Shown: positions 36,173-45,556 of the stretch, piece after piece
How positions within the stretch are numbered: the first letter of the stretch is position 1
How the letters are laid out: every line of letters begins with the position of its first letter
Assembly: GCF_025685425.1 (NCBI RefSeq)
Contig: NZ_JAGTAS010000056.1
Coordinates: 368,939-432,938, forward strand
Length of the DNA: 64,000 nucleotides
Origin: Terriglobus albidus
Lineage (GTDB): Bacteria > Acidobacteriota > Terriglobia > Terriglobales > Acidobacteriaceae
Direction of reading: 5' to 3'
Program-made: the position numbers and the translations under genes
Notes under the pieces: generated by a model
Databases searched by the model: none
What the model was told of the DNA's origin: nothing
Seen by the model: the letters and a program-made list of their open reading frames with translations, nothing else

Positions 36173-37162
36173 TTATGCCTTCTTGATCTTGTTGAGAATG
36201 CTTTCGAGATACAGCTTTTCAGCTTTTACATCCTCGACCTGCTGCGGTCCGGAGGTCTCACGTTCGATGCTGACTGCGCCTTTATAGCCAAGGTCATGCA
36301 GCATGGACAAGACCTTCGGGAAGTCCACTTCACCTTTACCAATAAGCACTTCCTTGCCAAGCTGATCTGGATCAGTCGGCCATTTGCCGTCCTTGGCGTG
36401 CATGGCGCGAACGTGGGGCCCGAGGACCTTCAACGCGTCCACCGGGTTGGCCTTGCCGTAAAGAATCAGATTGGCGGTATCGAGACCAACACCGAGCGCA
36501 GGATTGTTCACGTCCTTCAGCATGCGAAGCATGGTAGTGGGCGTCTCCTGCCCGGTCTCCATCAGGAAGCTTTGGCCATTAGCAGCGCAGTGCTCGGTGA
36601 TTTCACGGATGGCAGCCACTGTCTCCGGATAGAGAGGGTCCTTAGGATCTTCAGGAATAAATCCGCAGTGTGTCTGGACCTTGTCGATGCCAAGCGTTTT
36701 GGCGAAGTCAGAACACTGCTTCAGTGCATCGAGCCTGGCCTGACGGTAGGCGCGTGGCACCAGGCCGATGGTGGCAGGGCCTTCCGTGAAGTTCCATTTG
36801 AGCGGTTGGGGATTCACAACCTCAGCGGTGGTTGCAATCACCTGATACTTGTCCAGGAGGTCGGCCATCTGCTTCGTTAGTGCGGGTGTGAAGTTGTTCA
36901 GGTAGCCGTCGAGCGAGAGGAAGCAGGTTTTGAAGCCGAGATCGTGGACCAGGCGAATCTTCGCTTCGGGATCCGGAGAGGGTTTGATCAGCAGGCCAAG
37001 CTCCATCGGTGCGTACGCGGGTTGTTTTCGCACGCCCTGCGCGAAGACAGCTGCTGGAGCCATTCCACCCGCGGCTACACCGATGGCAGCAGCAGCGGCC
37101 TGCTTGAGAAAGGTACGGCGTTCGGTCGGCATCTCTTCCTGTTTCTGCTGTGTTGCAAACAT
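36173..37162 (-). CDS. TIM-barrel sugar phosphate isomerase/epimerase-like protein, Tat-exported
   Basis: A 329-aa xylose-isomerase-like TIM barrel with the leader ERRTFLKQAAAAAIG. The barrel segment shows HCGFIPEDPKDPLYP, METGQET (metal-site Glu), GVGLDTANLILYG and HAKDGKWP (metal-site His/Asp). Related enzymes in glycoside pathways epimerise or eliminate 3-keto sugars. GGAGG lies seven bases before the ATG. It is a clear paralogue of the cytoplasmic protein at 44680. It lies between the ROK gene (24 bp) and the oxidoreductase (14 bp). Confidence 0.87.
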   Translation of the reverse strand: MFATQQKQEEMPTERRTFLKQAAAAAIGVAAGGMAPAAVFAQGVRKQPAYAPMELGLLIKPSPDPEAKIRLVHDLGFKTCFLSLDGYLNNFTPALTKQMADLLDKYQVIATTAEVVNPQPLKWNFTEGPATIGLVPRAYRQARLDALKQCSDFAKTLGIDKVQTHCGFIPEDPKDPLYPETVAAIREITEHCAANGQSFLMETGQETPTTMLRMLKDVNNPALGVGLDTANLILYGKANPVDALKVLGPHVRAMHAKDGKWPTDPDQLGKEVLIGKGEVDFPKVLSMLHDLGYKGAVSIERETSGPQQVEDVKAEKLYLESILNKIKKA

Positions 37163-37186
37163 CTCAGGACCTCCGTGTACGAAGTT

Positions 37187-38338
37187 CTATAAGGACATCA
37201 GGTAGTTGAAAGCTGCGATGGAAGCCGCACTTCGCGGCAACGACACTGGATCGGCGGTGGTGAAAAGAATCTCGGTAGAACCGAGATAGCGGGGAAGGAT
37301 ACTGTTTTCGATTCCCTGGCGAATGGCTGTACGGAAGACACCATTTTCAAAGCCTTCGAGGTCGGTAAAGAGAACCGCCTGCGGATTGTTGATGTGGACC
37401 AGCGAAGCAATGGCAGATCCAAGAGCCTTGCCTGCGCAGCGTAGTAGTTGCACAGCGTCCCGGTCACCATGCATAGCCAGATCTTCGAGGTCACGCATCG
37501 TCTCAATCCCCAGGCCTTTCTCGTGAGCTGCCTGCCGCAGTGCAGAGCCGCCGGCAATTGTATCGAGACATCCATTGCGTCCGCAGCGGCAGAGTATTCC
37601 ATGGGGATCGACAGAAATATGCCCAATCTCACCGGCGCTGCCGTCGTGTCCGCGATACAGGATTCCATGCATATAGTGGGCAGAGCCAATCGTGCGTCCG
37701 AGCACGATGGAAGAGAAGTGGTCGTACTCCCGCGCATTGCCGAAGATATGTTCTCCAATGGCAATTGCATTGGCATCGTTGTCAGCCCACGCTTGCAGTT
37801 CCAGAGCCTCTCCAATCATGCGAGCGATGGGAACGTCACGCCAGTCCAGCGCGGCCGAGTAGCGGCAGATGCCCTGTTCAGCGTCGACGATTCCAGATAC
37901 CGCGATGCCTGCGCCTCGTACACGGGTGCGCGGAATTGAGGCATGATGTAGCGCAGCGAGGAACGCTGCGCGTACCGCGTCGGGAATCTCTGCAAGGGAA
38001 TCAACCGCCGGAACATGACGCTGTTCCAGAACTTCTCCCTTCAGATCTGTAATCGCGAGTACCATCTCGCCTTCGCCGATATTGATACCGGCAAAGCAGG
38101 AGTGCCCTGGCTGAAGAGAGAGCTGTACCGGCGGCCGCCCGCGACGTTTGCCACGGCCGGGAGGGTCGATAGAGGGAGTCTCTGCCAGGAGCTCCTGCTG
38201 CAGAAGCTTCTGGGTCACCTCGGTGATGCCCGCTGGACTGACCCCGGTGAGCTCACTAAGTTCAAGCCTTGAGAGGCGGTCGTACTGCAGCAAGGCTGCG
38301 ATGATCGAGGTCTTCGCGGATTGAAACGGCACCTTCAA
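37187..38338 (-). CDS. ROK-family transcriptional regulator
   Basis: A 383-aa protein. An N-terminal winged helix-turn-helix (LSRLELSELTGVSPAGITEV, about residues 22-41) is followed by a ROK fold with DNDANAIAIGE, GEIGHISVD and the zinc site CRCGRNGC. It resembles Mlc/NagC/XylR-type repressors, which respond to sugars or sugar phosphates. As first gene of the leftward operon and divergent from the receptor operon, it probably controls both. The 12-bp inverted repeats at 38467 and 38541 are candidate binding sites. Confidence 0.9.
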   Translation of the reverse strand: MKVPFQSAKTSIIAALLQYDRLSRLELSELTGVSPAGITEVTQKLLQQELLAETPSIDPPGRGKRRGRPPVQLSLQPGHSCFAGINIGEGEMVLAITDLKGEVLEQRHVPAVDSLAEIPDAVRAAFLAALHHASIPRTRVRGAGIAVSGIVDAEQGICRYSAALDWRDVPIARMIGEALELQAWADNDANAIAIGEHIFGNAREYDHFSSIVLGRTIGSAHYMHGILYRGHDGSAGEIGHISVDPHGILCRCGRNGCLDTIAGGSALRQAAHEKGLGIETMRDLEDLAMHGDRDAVQLLRCAGKALGSAIASLVHINNPQAVLFTDLEGFENGVFRTAIRQGIENSILPRYLGSTEILFTTADPVSLPRSAASIAAFNYLMSL

Positions 38339-38466
38339 CGACAGCTTCTCCGGTCAGCAAGGCGGAACAAAACGGCACGGGACGCCGTACTCCATCATGC
38401 GGTTACAGGACGACCAAACCAGGGTTACAAATCGCCTTGACCGCCTGACGGCGCATGGATATCATC

Positions 38467-38552
38467 CAGTCACCGAAACATTGCATTCCTGCTTTCCTGT
38501 AGATCGTACAACGAATGACGCTGATCCTGGCGCCGAATAATTTCGGTGACTG
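38467..38552. promoter_or_regulatory. Candidate ROK operator pair in the divergent promoter region
   Basis: CAGTCACCGAAA (38467-38478) and TTTCGGTGACTG (38541-38552) are perfect inverted 12-mers with centres 74 bp apart, about seven helical turns. They lie in the 333-bp gene-free space between the ROK gene and the receptor gene. Two GGTTACA copies also occur at about 38401 and 38423. Confidence 0.5.
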
Positions 38553-38671
38553 AAAGAATCCGAAGACAAACATAGAATCGCAGCGCATTCCTACTCCGCG
38601 GGTCTTTTCCTGGCGTTATGGTGGGCAGCCCCGCATCACACACAACCAATCGAGATTGTGGGAGGCCGCAA

Positions 38672-41600
38672 ATGAAGTTTGGTTTTAGGAGTTTGAGTCA
38701 ACGTAGGCCGGGCAGATGGTTCCCGGCGAGTTCCCTTTGTTTCACGCGTTTCGTCCTTGGCGGAGCCCTGCTTGCCGGCTCTGCTTTGTTGTTTACCGGG
38801 GCGCCGCTTCTGGCGCAGAACACGACTGCTGATGTCGTCGGTACGGTTACAGACGAAAGCGGCGCCGTTATCCCGAATGCAAAGGTTGAGCTGACAAACA
38901 TCGAAACGCACGAGACGCGCACCCTCACCTCGGGTGACGGTGGTGAATACGTCTTCACCCTGCTGAAGCCAAGCCGTTACTCGTTGGTCGTAACCGCTGC
39001 CGGATTCAAGGTCTTCCGGATCGACTCGTTCAGCATCGCAGCCGGTGACCGCGCTCGTGAAGACTCACACATGATCGTGGGTTCCCAGGGCGAGATCGTA
39101 AATGTCGAGGCCACTCCTCCAGCGCTGCATACGGACTCATCAGCGCTGATTACAACCGTTACGGAAAAGGCGACCCAGGAACTGCCGCTGAATGGCCGTA
39201 ACTTCATCAACCTGGTCCAGGTAACCCCGGGAGCGACGGAAGGTCTGAATAATGGTCTTGCCAGCGGCAACCGGCCGGACGATCGTCGTCAGACGTCATC
39301 TATCTCGATGAACGGTCAGGCCGACATGATGAACAACCAGACCATCGACGGCATCGATAACAACGAGCGCGTGATCGGCTCGATTGGCGTTCGTCCTTCG
39401 GTCGATGCGATCCAGGAAGTCAGTGTTCAGGCAAACGTCTTTACGGCGGAAGTAGGTCGTGCAGCGGGCGCGATTGTGAACGTCATCACCAAGTCCGGTG
39501 GCAACACCTTCCATGGTTCTGTGTACGAGTTCCTCCGTAACGATGTGCTGAATGCGAACCCGTTCAAGTTCGGCGCCAATATCCCTAAGCCTAAGTTTCG
39601 TCAGAACCAGTTCGGTGGCAGCCTGGGGGGCCGCATCATCAAGGACCGAACCTTCTTCTTCGTGGATTACGAAGGCCTGAACATTGTCAGGAATCAGAAT
39701 CCGACGACCACGACGGTGCCTACGCTGTTTGAACGCCAGAATCCTGGGAACTTTACCGACAATCCGGCGATTAATAAAGTCGTTCCAGCAGCCTCCTTCG
39801 ACAAAATCGGTCAGCAATACTTCAACTTGTTCCCGCTGCCGACGAACAATAGCCTTGTGGCCAGCAATTACGTAGGAGCTCGCGCAGACAGCCAGTTCGC
39901 CAAGACGGGCGATGCGCGTGTAGATCACCGTTTCAGTAATGGCGACTTAACCTATGTCCGATACACCTACAATCGAGTCGACACCAAAATTGGGACGCTA
40001 TTCCCAGCCGTAAACACCGCGGCGGGCGTCATTGAGCCAGGCGGCAACCTAAGCAGTTACCCTGGTCCCGCGCTAACTCGTGCGCATCAGGCTCATCTCA
40101 ATTACATCCATACCTTTACTCCCAATGTTCTGCTTGAGCTGAAGGCTGGCTACACGCTTCTTGACAATGCCCAGTATCCGCTGAACTTTGGAAAGGCAAT
40201 CAATCAGGCGATGGGGCAACCCAACATCAATGTTGATGGCCGAACGGCAGAGCTCTCTGCAGTGACTGTCAGCCAGGGAACCGCTCCGACGCTAGGTAAC
40301 CGTCCGCCGATTATTTATCACGAGAACACCTGGCAGTATGAAGGTGTTGTTAACTACATCCGTCACAAGCAGACCATCAAGATCGGCGGTGGTGTCATTC
40401 GCCGTCAGGATTCGACGACGCAAACGGACACCGCGAACGGCAATTGGACATTCCCGGACTTCTCCACATTATTGAGTGGTGACTACACCAGTGGCGGTCG
40501 CAACTGGATACTGTATGTGCCACACAACCGGACTTGGGAGCCGCATGTGTTCGTGCAGGACGACATTCACGTGCTTCCGAATCTGACCCTGAACGTCGGC
40601 GTCCGCTACGATCTATTCACACCGTATACGGAAATCAACAACATCCTGTCCAACTTCGATATTTATCAAGGTCGAATCGTGGTGGCAGGTCAAAATGCAG
40701 ACTCGCATGGCGGTATTCAAACGGACTACAGCAACTTCGCTCCGCGCTTCGGCTTTGCTTACACACCTATGCCTCGCACGGTAATTCGTGGTGGCTTTGG
40801 CTTGACCTTTGCTCCGGAGAACACTACCTCGGGTTCAGCATTGGTCAACCAGCCCTTTATAGCGACCTGGGGGCCTTATACTCCCCAACAAGCAGCCTCT
40901 GCGGCGGGATCGTCGCAATACCTGAAGTTTGCGGGTGGCTTGCCTACACCTGGGCCCAATAGCTATACCGATCCTAGCGGTAGCATCACTGCTGCAGTGG
41001 ATCCAAAATTCCGCTCTACCTATATCGAACAGTTCAACCTGACGCTGGAGCGTGAATTCTCCGGTTTTGTGGGGACACTGTCCTATGTGGGGGAGTTAGG
41101 TCGCCACAACGCCTATTACCTCTCGGACTACAACACTATTCCGATTTCGCAGGGAGGCGCGTCGTTCGTCAATCCGGGTGATACCACGACGACTACGCCT
41201 CTGACTACAACTACTTTCAACGCCAATCGTCGTTACGCCCTCACGTTGAAAAAAGTTACGTCGATCCCGCTGTACCAGAGTGCCGGTTCAAGCAGCTACC
41301 ATGCAATGCAGGCGGTCCTGAAGCGCCGCTTCAGCAAAGGACTGGATCTGCAGGTCGGCTATACATGGGCTCGTCTATTGGATAACTCGGAGTCGATCAG
41401 TAATAACGGAGGAAACGGCTTTGGCTCCTCAGCGGATCTGATTCCAACCCTCGAATACGGTAACGGCAACCTTGATGTTCGTCATCGTGTGACAGGAACC
41501 TTCAACTATACGTTGCCTTTTGGTCAAAACCTGCATGGCTTCAGAGGAGTGCTGGCAAGGGGATGGCAGGCAAATGGTGTCGTGGTGTGGAATACAGGCA

Positions 41601-42064
41601 TGCCGTTCTCCGTTACGAATAGCACGAACCGCAGTGGTACACGTCCGACTGTTGCCAATGGTGACCGATCGAATATGGTAGGCAACGGCAAGCTTAGCCA
41701 TTCCACCATCTTCAAATGGTTTGACATAAATGATTTCACCTTCCAGCCGACCGGAACAGTGAGCAATCAACGCAGGAATCAGCTTTATGGCCCCGGACTC
41801 CAGCGCGTCGATCTCTCGTTGTTCAAGAACTTCGATATCACTGAAGCGGTGAAGTTGGAGTTCCGCACCGAGGCCTTCAACGTGTTGAACACCGCACAGT
41901 TTGTGAATCCGTCTGCTTCGCTGCAGATCAGTCCATGTACGACTACTTGCAATGGCTATCCGACTGCGGGCTTTGCGCCTGTATCGACCTTCGGAACCAT
42001 CGGTTCAACGGCGAATGCCTATAACCCGCGTCTCATTCAGTTCGCGGCGCGCGTGAAGTTCTAA
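38672..42064 (+). CDS. TonB-dependent receptor with carboxypeptidase-regulatory N-domain (Oar-like)
   Basis: A 1130-aa outer-membrane protein. A long leader ends near LLAQN, followed by a CarboxypepD_reg-like beta domain (TADVVGTVTDESGAVIPNAK, about residues 50-130). A plug with PLNGRNFINLVQVTPG follows, then the beta barrel ending in IQFAARVKF with a terminal aromatic. Such receptors take up oligosaccharides or other large ligands using TonB energy. GGGAGG lies six bases before the ATG at 38672. It is the first gene of a five-gene rightward set. A hairpin follows it, so downstream genes may be expressed less. Confidence 0.93.
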   Translation: MKFGFRSLSQRRPGRWFPASSLCFTRFVLGGALLAGSALLFTGAPLLAQNTTADVVGTVTDESGAVIPNAKVELTNIETHETRTLTSGDGGEYVFTLLKPSRYSLVVTAAGFKVFRIDSFSIAAGDRAREDSHMIVGSQGEIVNVEATPPALHTDSSALITTVTEKATQELPLNGRNFINLVQVTPGATEGLNNGLASGNRPDDRRQTSSISMNGQADMMNNQTIDGIDNNERVIGSIGVRPSVDAIQEVSVQANVFTAEVGRAAGAIVNVITKSGGNTFHGSVYEFLRNDVLNANPFKFGANIPKPKFRQNQFGGSLGGRIIKDRTFFFVDYEGLNIVRNQNPTTTTVPTLFERQNPGNFTDNPAINKVVPAASFDKIGQQYFNLFPLPTNNSLVASNYVGARADSQFAKTGDARVDHRFSNGDLTYVRYTYNRVDTKIGTLFPAVNTAAGVIEPGGNLSSYPGPALTRAHQAHLNYIHTFTPNVLLELKAGYTLLDNAQYPLNFGKAINQAMGQPNINVDGRTAELSAVTVSQGTAPTLGNRPPIIYHENTWQYEGVVNYIRHKQTIKIGGGVIRRQDSTTQTDTANGNWTFPDFSTLLSGDYTSGGRNWILYVPHNRTWEPHVFVQDDIHVLPNLTLNVGVRYDLFTPYTEINNILSNFDIYQGRIVVAGQNADSHGGIQTDYSNFAPRFGFAYTPMPRTVIRGGFGLTFAPENTTSGSALVNQPFIATWGPYTPQQAASAAGSSQYLKFAGGLPTPGPNSYTDPSGSITAAVDPKFRSTYIEQFNLTLEREFSGFVGTLSYVGELGRHNAYYLSDYNTIPISQGGASFVNPGDTTTTTPLTTTTFNANRRYALTLKKVTSIPLYQSAGSSSYHAMQAVLKRRFSKGLDLQVGYTWARLLDNSESISNNGGNGFGSSADLIPTLEYGNGNLDVRHRVTGTFNYTLPFGQNLHGFRGVLARGWQANGVVVWNTGMPFSVTNSTNRSGTRPTVANGDRSNMVGNGKLSHSTIFKWFDINDFTFQPTGTVSNQRRNQLYGPGLQRVDLSLFKNFDITEAVKLEFRTEAFNVLNTAQFVNPSASLQISPCTTTCNGYPTAGFAPVSTFGTIGSTANAYNPRLIQFAARVKF

Positions 42065-42076
42065 CCAACAACCCAC

Positions 42077-42099
42077 GGGGCGGCCATAAAGGCCGCCCC
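42077..42099 (+). terminator. Hairpin after the receptor gene
   Basis: GGGGCGGCC-ataaa-GGCCGCCCC is followed by AATTTCC. It may be a partial terminator or a transcript-stabilising element between the receptor and downstream genes. Confidence 0.7.
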
Positions 42100-42141
42100 A
42101 ATTTCCTGAATCGTTTCAACTTTCCAGGAGCATCTGCACCC

Positions 42142-43674
42142 ATGCAGCGTAGAGAGTTTTTGAAGACCGCTTCGGCGTCTGCCTTTGCCCTTGCAGCCTC
42201 AAACCGCGGATGGTCGGCAGGAACGACGCCGCGTATCGCATACGGCGGTATTGGAATTGAGAGCAGCACCTACGGCCACATCCGCGCACGCATGGAGGAC
42301 TTCACCATCCTGCGTGGAAAAGAAGCGGATGAGAACGCCCGCTTTGCCTTTCTGAAGAAGCGTTATCCTACCGTTCCATTTATGCCGACACTCGTCGCGA
42401 CCGCCGTTCCTGGAGGTCCGATCGCGCGAGATACCTACGACAAGATCAAAGCAGAGTTTCTGAAGCGTCTGCAGGCTCTGCTGCCGCTCGACGGGCTCTA
42501 CCTTCCCATGCACGGAGGCATGTTCGTGGAGGGAATGCAGGATGCCGAGGCCGACTGGTATGAGTCGGCACGCAAGGTCGTCGGACAGAAGTGCCTGATG
42601 TCTGCGAGCTATGATCTACACGGCAATATCAGCAAGCGCATTATCGACACGCTGGACATGATGTCTGCCTTCCGGACTGCGCCGCATATTGATCGCGAAG
42701 AGACCATGAGCCGCGCCTGCGACATGCTGGTGAAGTGCATCCAGGGAAATATCCGCACAACGCTGATGTGGGCCAGCATCCCGGTGCTGATGCCCGGTGA
42801 GCGGAGCTCGACGGAATGGAATCCCGGCAAGCGTTTATGGTCCCAGTTGCCGGAGTTGAATAAGACCCCCGGCGTGCTCGATGTATCGATGCTGGTTGGA
42901 TATGTGTGGGCAGACGAGCCGCGCGGCGCCGCATCCGTGGTCGTGACTGGAACCAACCCCGCTGCGGAAGAGAAGATCGCGAAGAACCTCGCACAACAGT
43001 ATTGGGATGCTCGTCGCGAGTTCGACTTCGGCACCGAGGTCTGTTCGCTCGATGCCTGCATTCAGAAAGCCATGGCGTCCAAGACCTCTCCCGTCGTGCT
43101 TGCCGACTCTGGCGATAACCCTACCGGCGGAGGTAATGGCGACCAGGCCACCGTATTGGAAGCCCTGCTGAAGGCTGGCGCCAAGGATGTCGTCTTCGGC
43201 GGTATTGCCGACCGGCCCGCAGTCGAGGCCTGCTATCAGGCGGGTGTCGGAAAGACCATCCCGCTGTCGATCGGAGCTACGCTCGATCCGTACGCCAGTA
43301 AACCGGTAAAGGTGCAGGCTACGGTAAAGTCGCTGCTCGATATTGCTGATCCGGCGAAGCGCGAAGCGGCGGTTCAGATCCAGGGCATTACGCTGATTTT
43401 GAGTGCTTACCGCCGTCCGTATCACGAGATCGTCGACTTTACGAAGATGGGCATCGACCCGAAGACGGCAAAGATCGTCGTTGTGAAGTCCGGTTATCTC
43501 GAACCGCAGATCAAAGCCATCGCCAATCCTAACCTGATGGCGCTGACGGATGGTTCCATCAATCAGGACATCGTTCATCTGCCAACCAATAAGTACCGCA
43601 AACCCACCTTCCCGTTTGTGGATGACCTGACGTTCACACCCACTGTTTACACTTCGGCTCGAAGCCGTGCCTGA
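42142..43674 (+). CDS. M81-family (MlrC/microcystinase C-like) metallopeptidase, Tat leader
   Basis: A 510-aa protein with the leader QRREFLKTASASAFALA, then an M81 domain. It contains GIESSTYGHIR near the start of the mature protein, PMHGGMFVEGMQDAEADW, the metal-site YDLHGNIS and the C-terminal DSGDNPTGGGNGDQAT. The family was named for the peptidase that breaks linearised microcystin, but most members have unknown amide substrates. Its place between the receptor and sugar oxidoreductase genes suggests a role in processing the imported compound. Confidence 0.88.
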   Translation: MQRREFLKTASASAFALAASNRGWSAGTTPRIAYGGIGIESSTYGHIRARMEDFTILRGKEADENARFAFLKKRYPTVPFMPTLVATAVPGGPIARDTYDKIKAEFLKRLQALLPLDGLYLPMHGGMFVEGMQDAEADWYESARKVVGQKCLMSASYDLHGNISKRIIDTLDMMSAFRTAPHIDREETMSRACDMLVKCIQGNIRTTLMWASIPVLMPGERSSTEWNPGKRLWSQLPELNKTPGVLDVSMLVGYVWADEPRGAASVVVTGTNPAAEEKIAKNLAQQYWDARREFDFGTEVCSLDACIQKAMASKTSPVVLADSGDNPTGGGNGDQATVLEALLKAGAKDVVFGGIADRPAVEACYQAGVGKTIPLSIGATLDPYASKPVKVQATVKSLLDIADPAKREAAVQIQGITLILSAYRRPYHEIVDFTKMGIDPKTAKIVVVKSGYLEPQIKAIANPNLMALTDGSINQDIVHLPTNKYRKPTFPFVDDLTFTPTVYTSARSRA

Positions 43675-43711
43675 TACATCCCTGACTGGGATAATGAATG
43701 CGGAGTTGTAA

Positions 43712-44689
43712 ATGAAGATCGGTCTTATCGGATACGGTTTCATGGGCGGTGCCCATGCGGGCGCTATTCAGCGTCTCCCGGGCATGACCTTGTATGCCCT
43801 TGCATCCAACACACGCCCCTCGGCCGATAGCCCTACGCGCGGTAACCTGGCGCTGAAGACAGCCACGATTGACGAGTCTGTGAAATGGACTCCGAACTGG
43901 CGTGACGTGATCAATGATCCGGCTATCGATGCGGTCGATATCTGCTTGCCGACTCACCTTCACCAGGAGGTCATCACGGCGGCGTTGCAGGCAGGGAAGC
44001 ACGTGCTCTGCGAGAAGCCGATGTCTCTGCACGCGACCGAGTGCGAGGAACTGATGGCTGCTGCCGACAAGGCAGGCAAAGTCTTCATGGTTGCCCAGGT
44101 GCTTCGCTTCATGCAGCCCTACGTCTATGCCATGGAGTATGTATGGAGATCAGGTGCGGACAGTATTCGTTCCTGCCAGTTGCAGCGCAGCACCGGATAT
44201 CCGCAGTGGAGCACATGGCTTTCGGACGAAGCTCGCAGCGGTGGAGCGATTCTCGATTTGTTAAGCCACGATCTTGATCAGGTGCTGCTCTGGTTTGGAG
44301 CTCCTGCATCCGTCTCCGCGGTAAGCATTGGCGACGTCGATACCGCGGAGATCACGCTGACCTACCCGAACAATCTCAAGGTCCAGGTCACCGGAGGCTG
44401 GTTGGCGCCGGAGACGCCGTTTTCGGCCAGCCTTCAGGTAAGTGCAGCGGAGAGCGGATTGCACTACGATGGCAGCGTACTTAAGCAGCAGCAGGGCGAT
44501 GTCGCGGAAGAGATTTCTATCCCCGAGCACGACGCCTATGCTGATGAGATCGCTTATTTTGTTGATTGCGCAACGCGCGGTCTGGCTCCCCTCCGCTGTC
44601 CTCCGGCGGACTCCGCTCGCGTGGTGCGTCTGGCTGAACTTGTAAAACGCTCCCGCGAGGAGCAGGGAAGAGAGATGCAATGGAAGTAA
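43712..44689 (+). CDS. Gfo/Idh/MocA-family oxidoreductase, cytoplasmic
   Basis: A 325-aa protein with the Rossmann start IGLIGYGFMGGAHAGAI and the EKP motif in CEKPMSLH. It carries the C-terminal substrate-binding domain (GGAILDLLSHDLDQVLLWFG, where HD supplies active-site residues). There is no leader. It probably oxidises or reduces a sugar with NAD(P), for example at C3 of a glucoside. Its end overlaps the next gene by 10 bp, which indicates translational coupling with the TIM-barrel protein, probably acting on its product. Confidence 0.9.
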   Translation: MKIGLIGYGFMGGAHAGAIQRLPGMTLYALASNTRPSADSPTRGNLALKTATIDESVKWTPNWRDVINDPAIDAVDICLPTHLHQEVITAALQAGKHVLCEKPMSLHATECEELMAAADKAGKVFMVAQVLRFMQPYVYAMEYVWRSGADSIRSCQLQRSTGYPQWSTWLSDEARSGGAILDLLSHDLDQVLLWFGAPASVSAVSIGDVDTAEITLTYPNNLKVQVTGGWLAPETPFSASLQVSAAESGLHYDGSVLKQQQGDVAEEISIPEHDAYADEIAYFVDCATRGLAPLRCPPADSARVVRLAELVKRSREEQGREMQWK

Positions 44690-45516
44690 CACCGATGCAA
44701 CTGGGGCTTGTTTTCTGGGCAGAAAAGGAACCGGCAGTTCACCTTGAGGAGCTGAAAGCGTTTGGTCTGAGCGCCGGACAGCTTGGTGTGCCGCCCAGTC
44801 TGGATACAACAGCAGCGCTTGCCGGCTGGAAAGACGCCCTGGCAAGCGGAGATGTCTACTTCTCCAGCGCCGTGGCTGCATACGCTGGAGAGGACTATGC
44901 CGATCTGGAGCGTGTGCACCAGACTGTCGGATTTACGGCTCCCGGCTATGCCGCCGAGCGCATCGAGCGAACGCGGCAGGTCTCCGACTTTGCCGCACAG
45001 CTCGGTCTGAAGGCTCTCTCCTGTCATATTGGCTTTATCCCTGAGGATGCCTCAGACCCCTTGTACCAAAAGCTGATCGGTATTGCTCAAGAGCTATGCG
45101 ATATCTGCGGTGTCAACGGCCAGAACTTCGTGCTTGAGACCGGCCAGGAGAGCGCCGAGACGCTGCTCCGCTTCCTGGGCGATGTGCAGCGGCCGAACAT
45201 CAGGGTGAACTTCGACCCGGCCAATATGGTGCTCTACGGTTCCGGCGATCCGCTGGAAGCGCTTGCGTTGCTGCAGGAGCATGTTCTCTCGGTGCACTGC
45301 AAGGATGGCCGCTCTCCAGCAGGCCCTGGCCAACTCGGAAACGAAGTAGCGCTGGGGGAAGGTGAAGTCGACTTTCCTGGGTTTCTGAAACTTCTGAAGC
45401 GGATCAATTACACCGGCTTGCTGACGATTGAGCGCGAAGAGCCCGATACAGCGCAACGGACTGCGGATATCAAGCTTGCCGTGCAGCGGCTCAATGATTG
45501 GAAACAGGCCCTCTGA
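44680..45516 (+). CDS. TIM-barrel sugar isomerase/epimerase-like protein, cytoplasmic
   Basis: A 278-aa xylose-isomerase-like TIM barrel with no leader. It shares long stretches with the Tat-exported protein at 36173: HIGFIPEDASDPLYQ, ETGQES, NFDPANMVLYGSGDP, HCKDGRSP and GEGEVDFPGFLKLL. The metal-site Glu, Asp and His residues are kept. GGAAGAGAG precedes the ATG, which overlaps the upstream stop. The two paralogues may do the same reaction in two compartments. Confidence 0.88.
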   Translation: MEVTPMQLGLVFWAEKEPAVHLEELKAFGLSAGQLGVPPSLDTTAALAGWKDALASGDVYFSSAVAAYAGEDYADLERVHQTVGFTAPGYAAERIERTRQVSDFAAQLGLKALSCHIGFIPEDASDPLYQKLIGIAQELCDICGVNGQNFVLETGQESAETLLRFLGDVQRPNIRVNFDPANMVLYGSGDPLEALALLQEHVLSVHCKDGRSPAGPGQLGNEVALGEGEVDFPGFLKLLKRINYTGLLTIEREEPDTAQRTADIKLAVQRLNDWKQAL

Positions 45517-45556
45517 TTACGCGAGCATCACAGAAATCCTTGAAGGAGATCGAACG

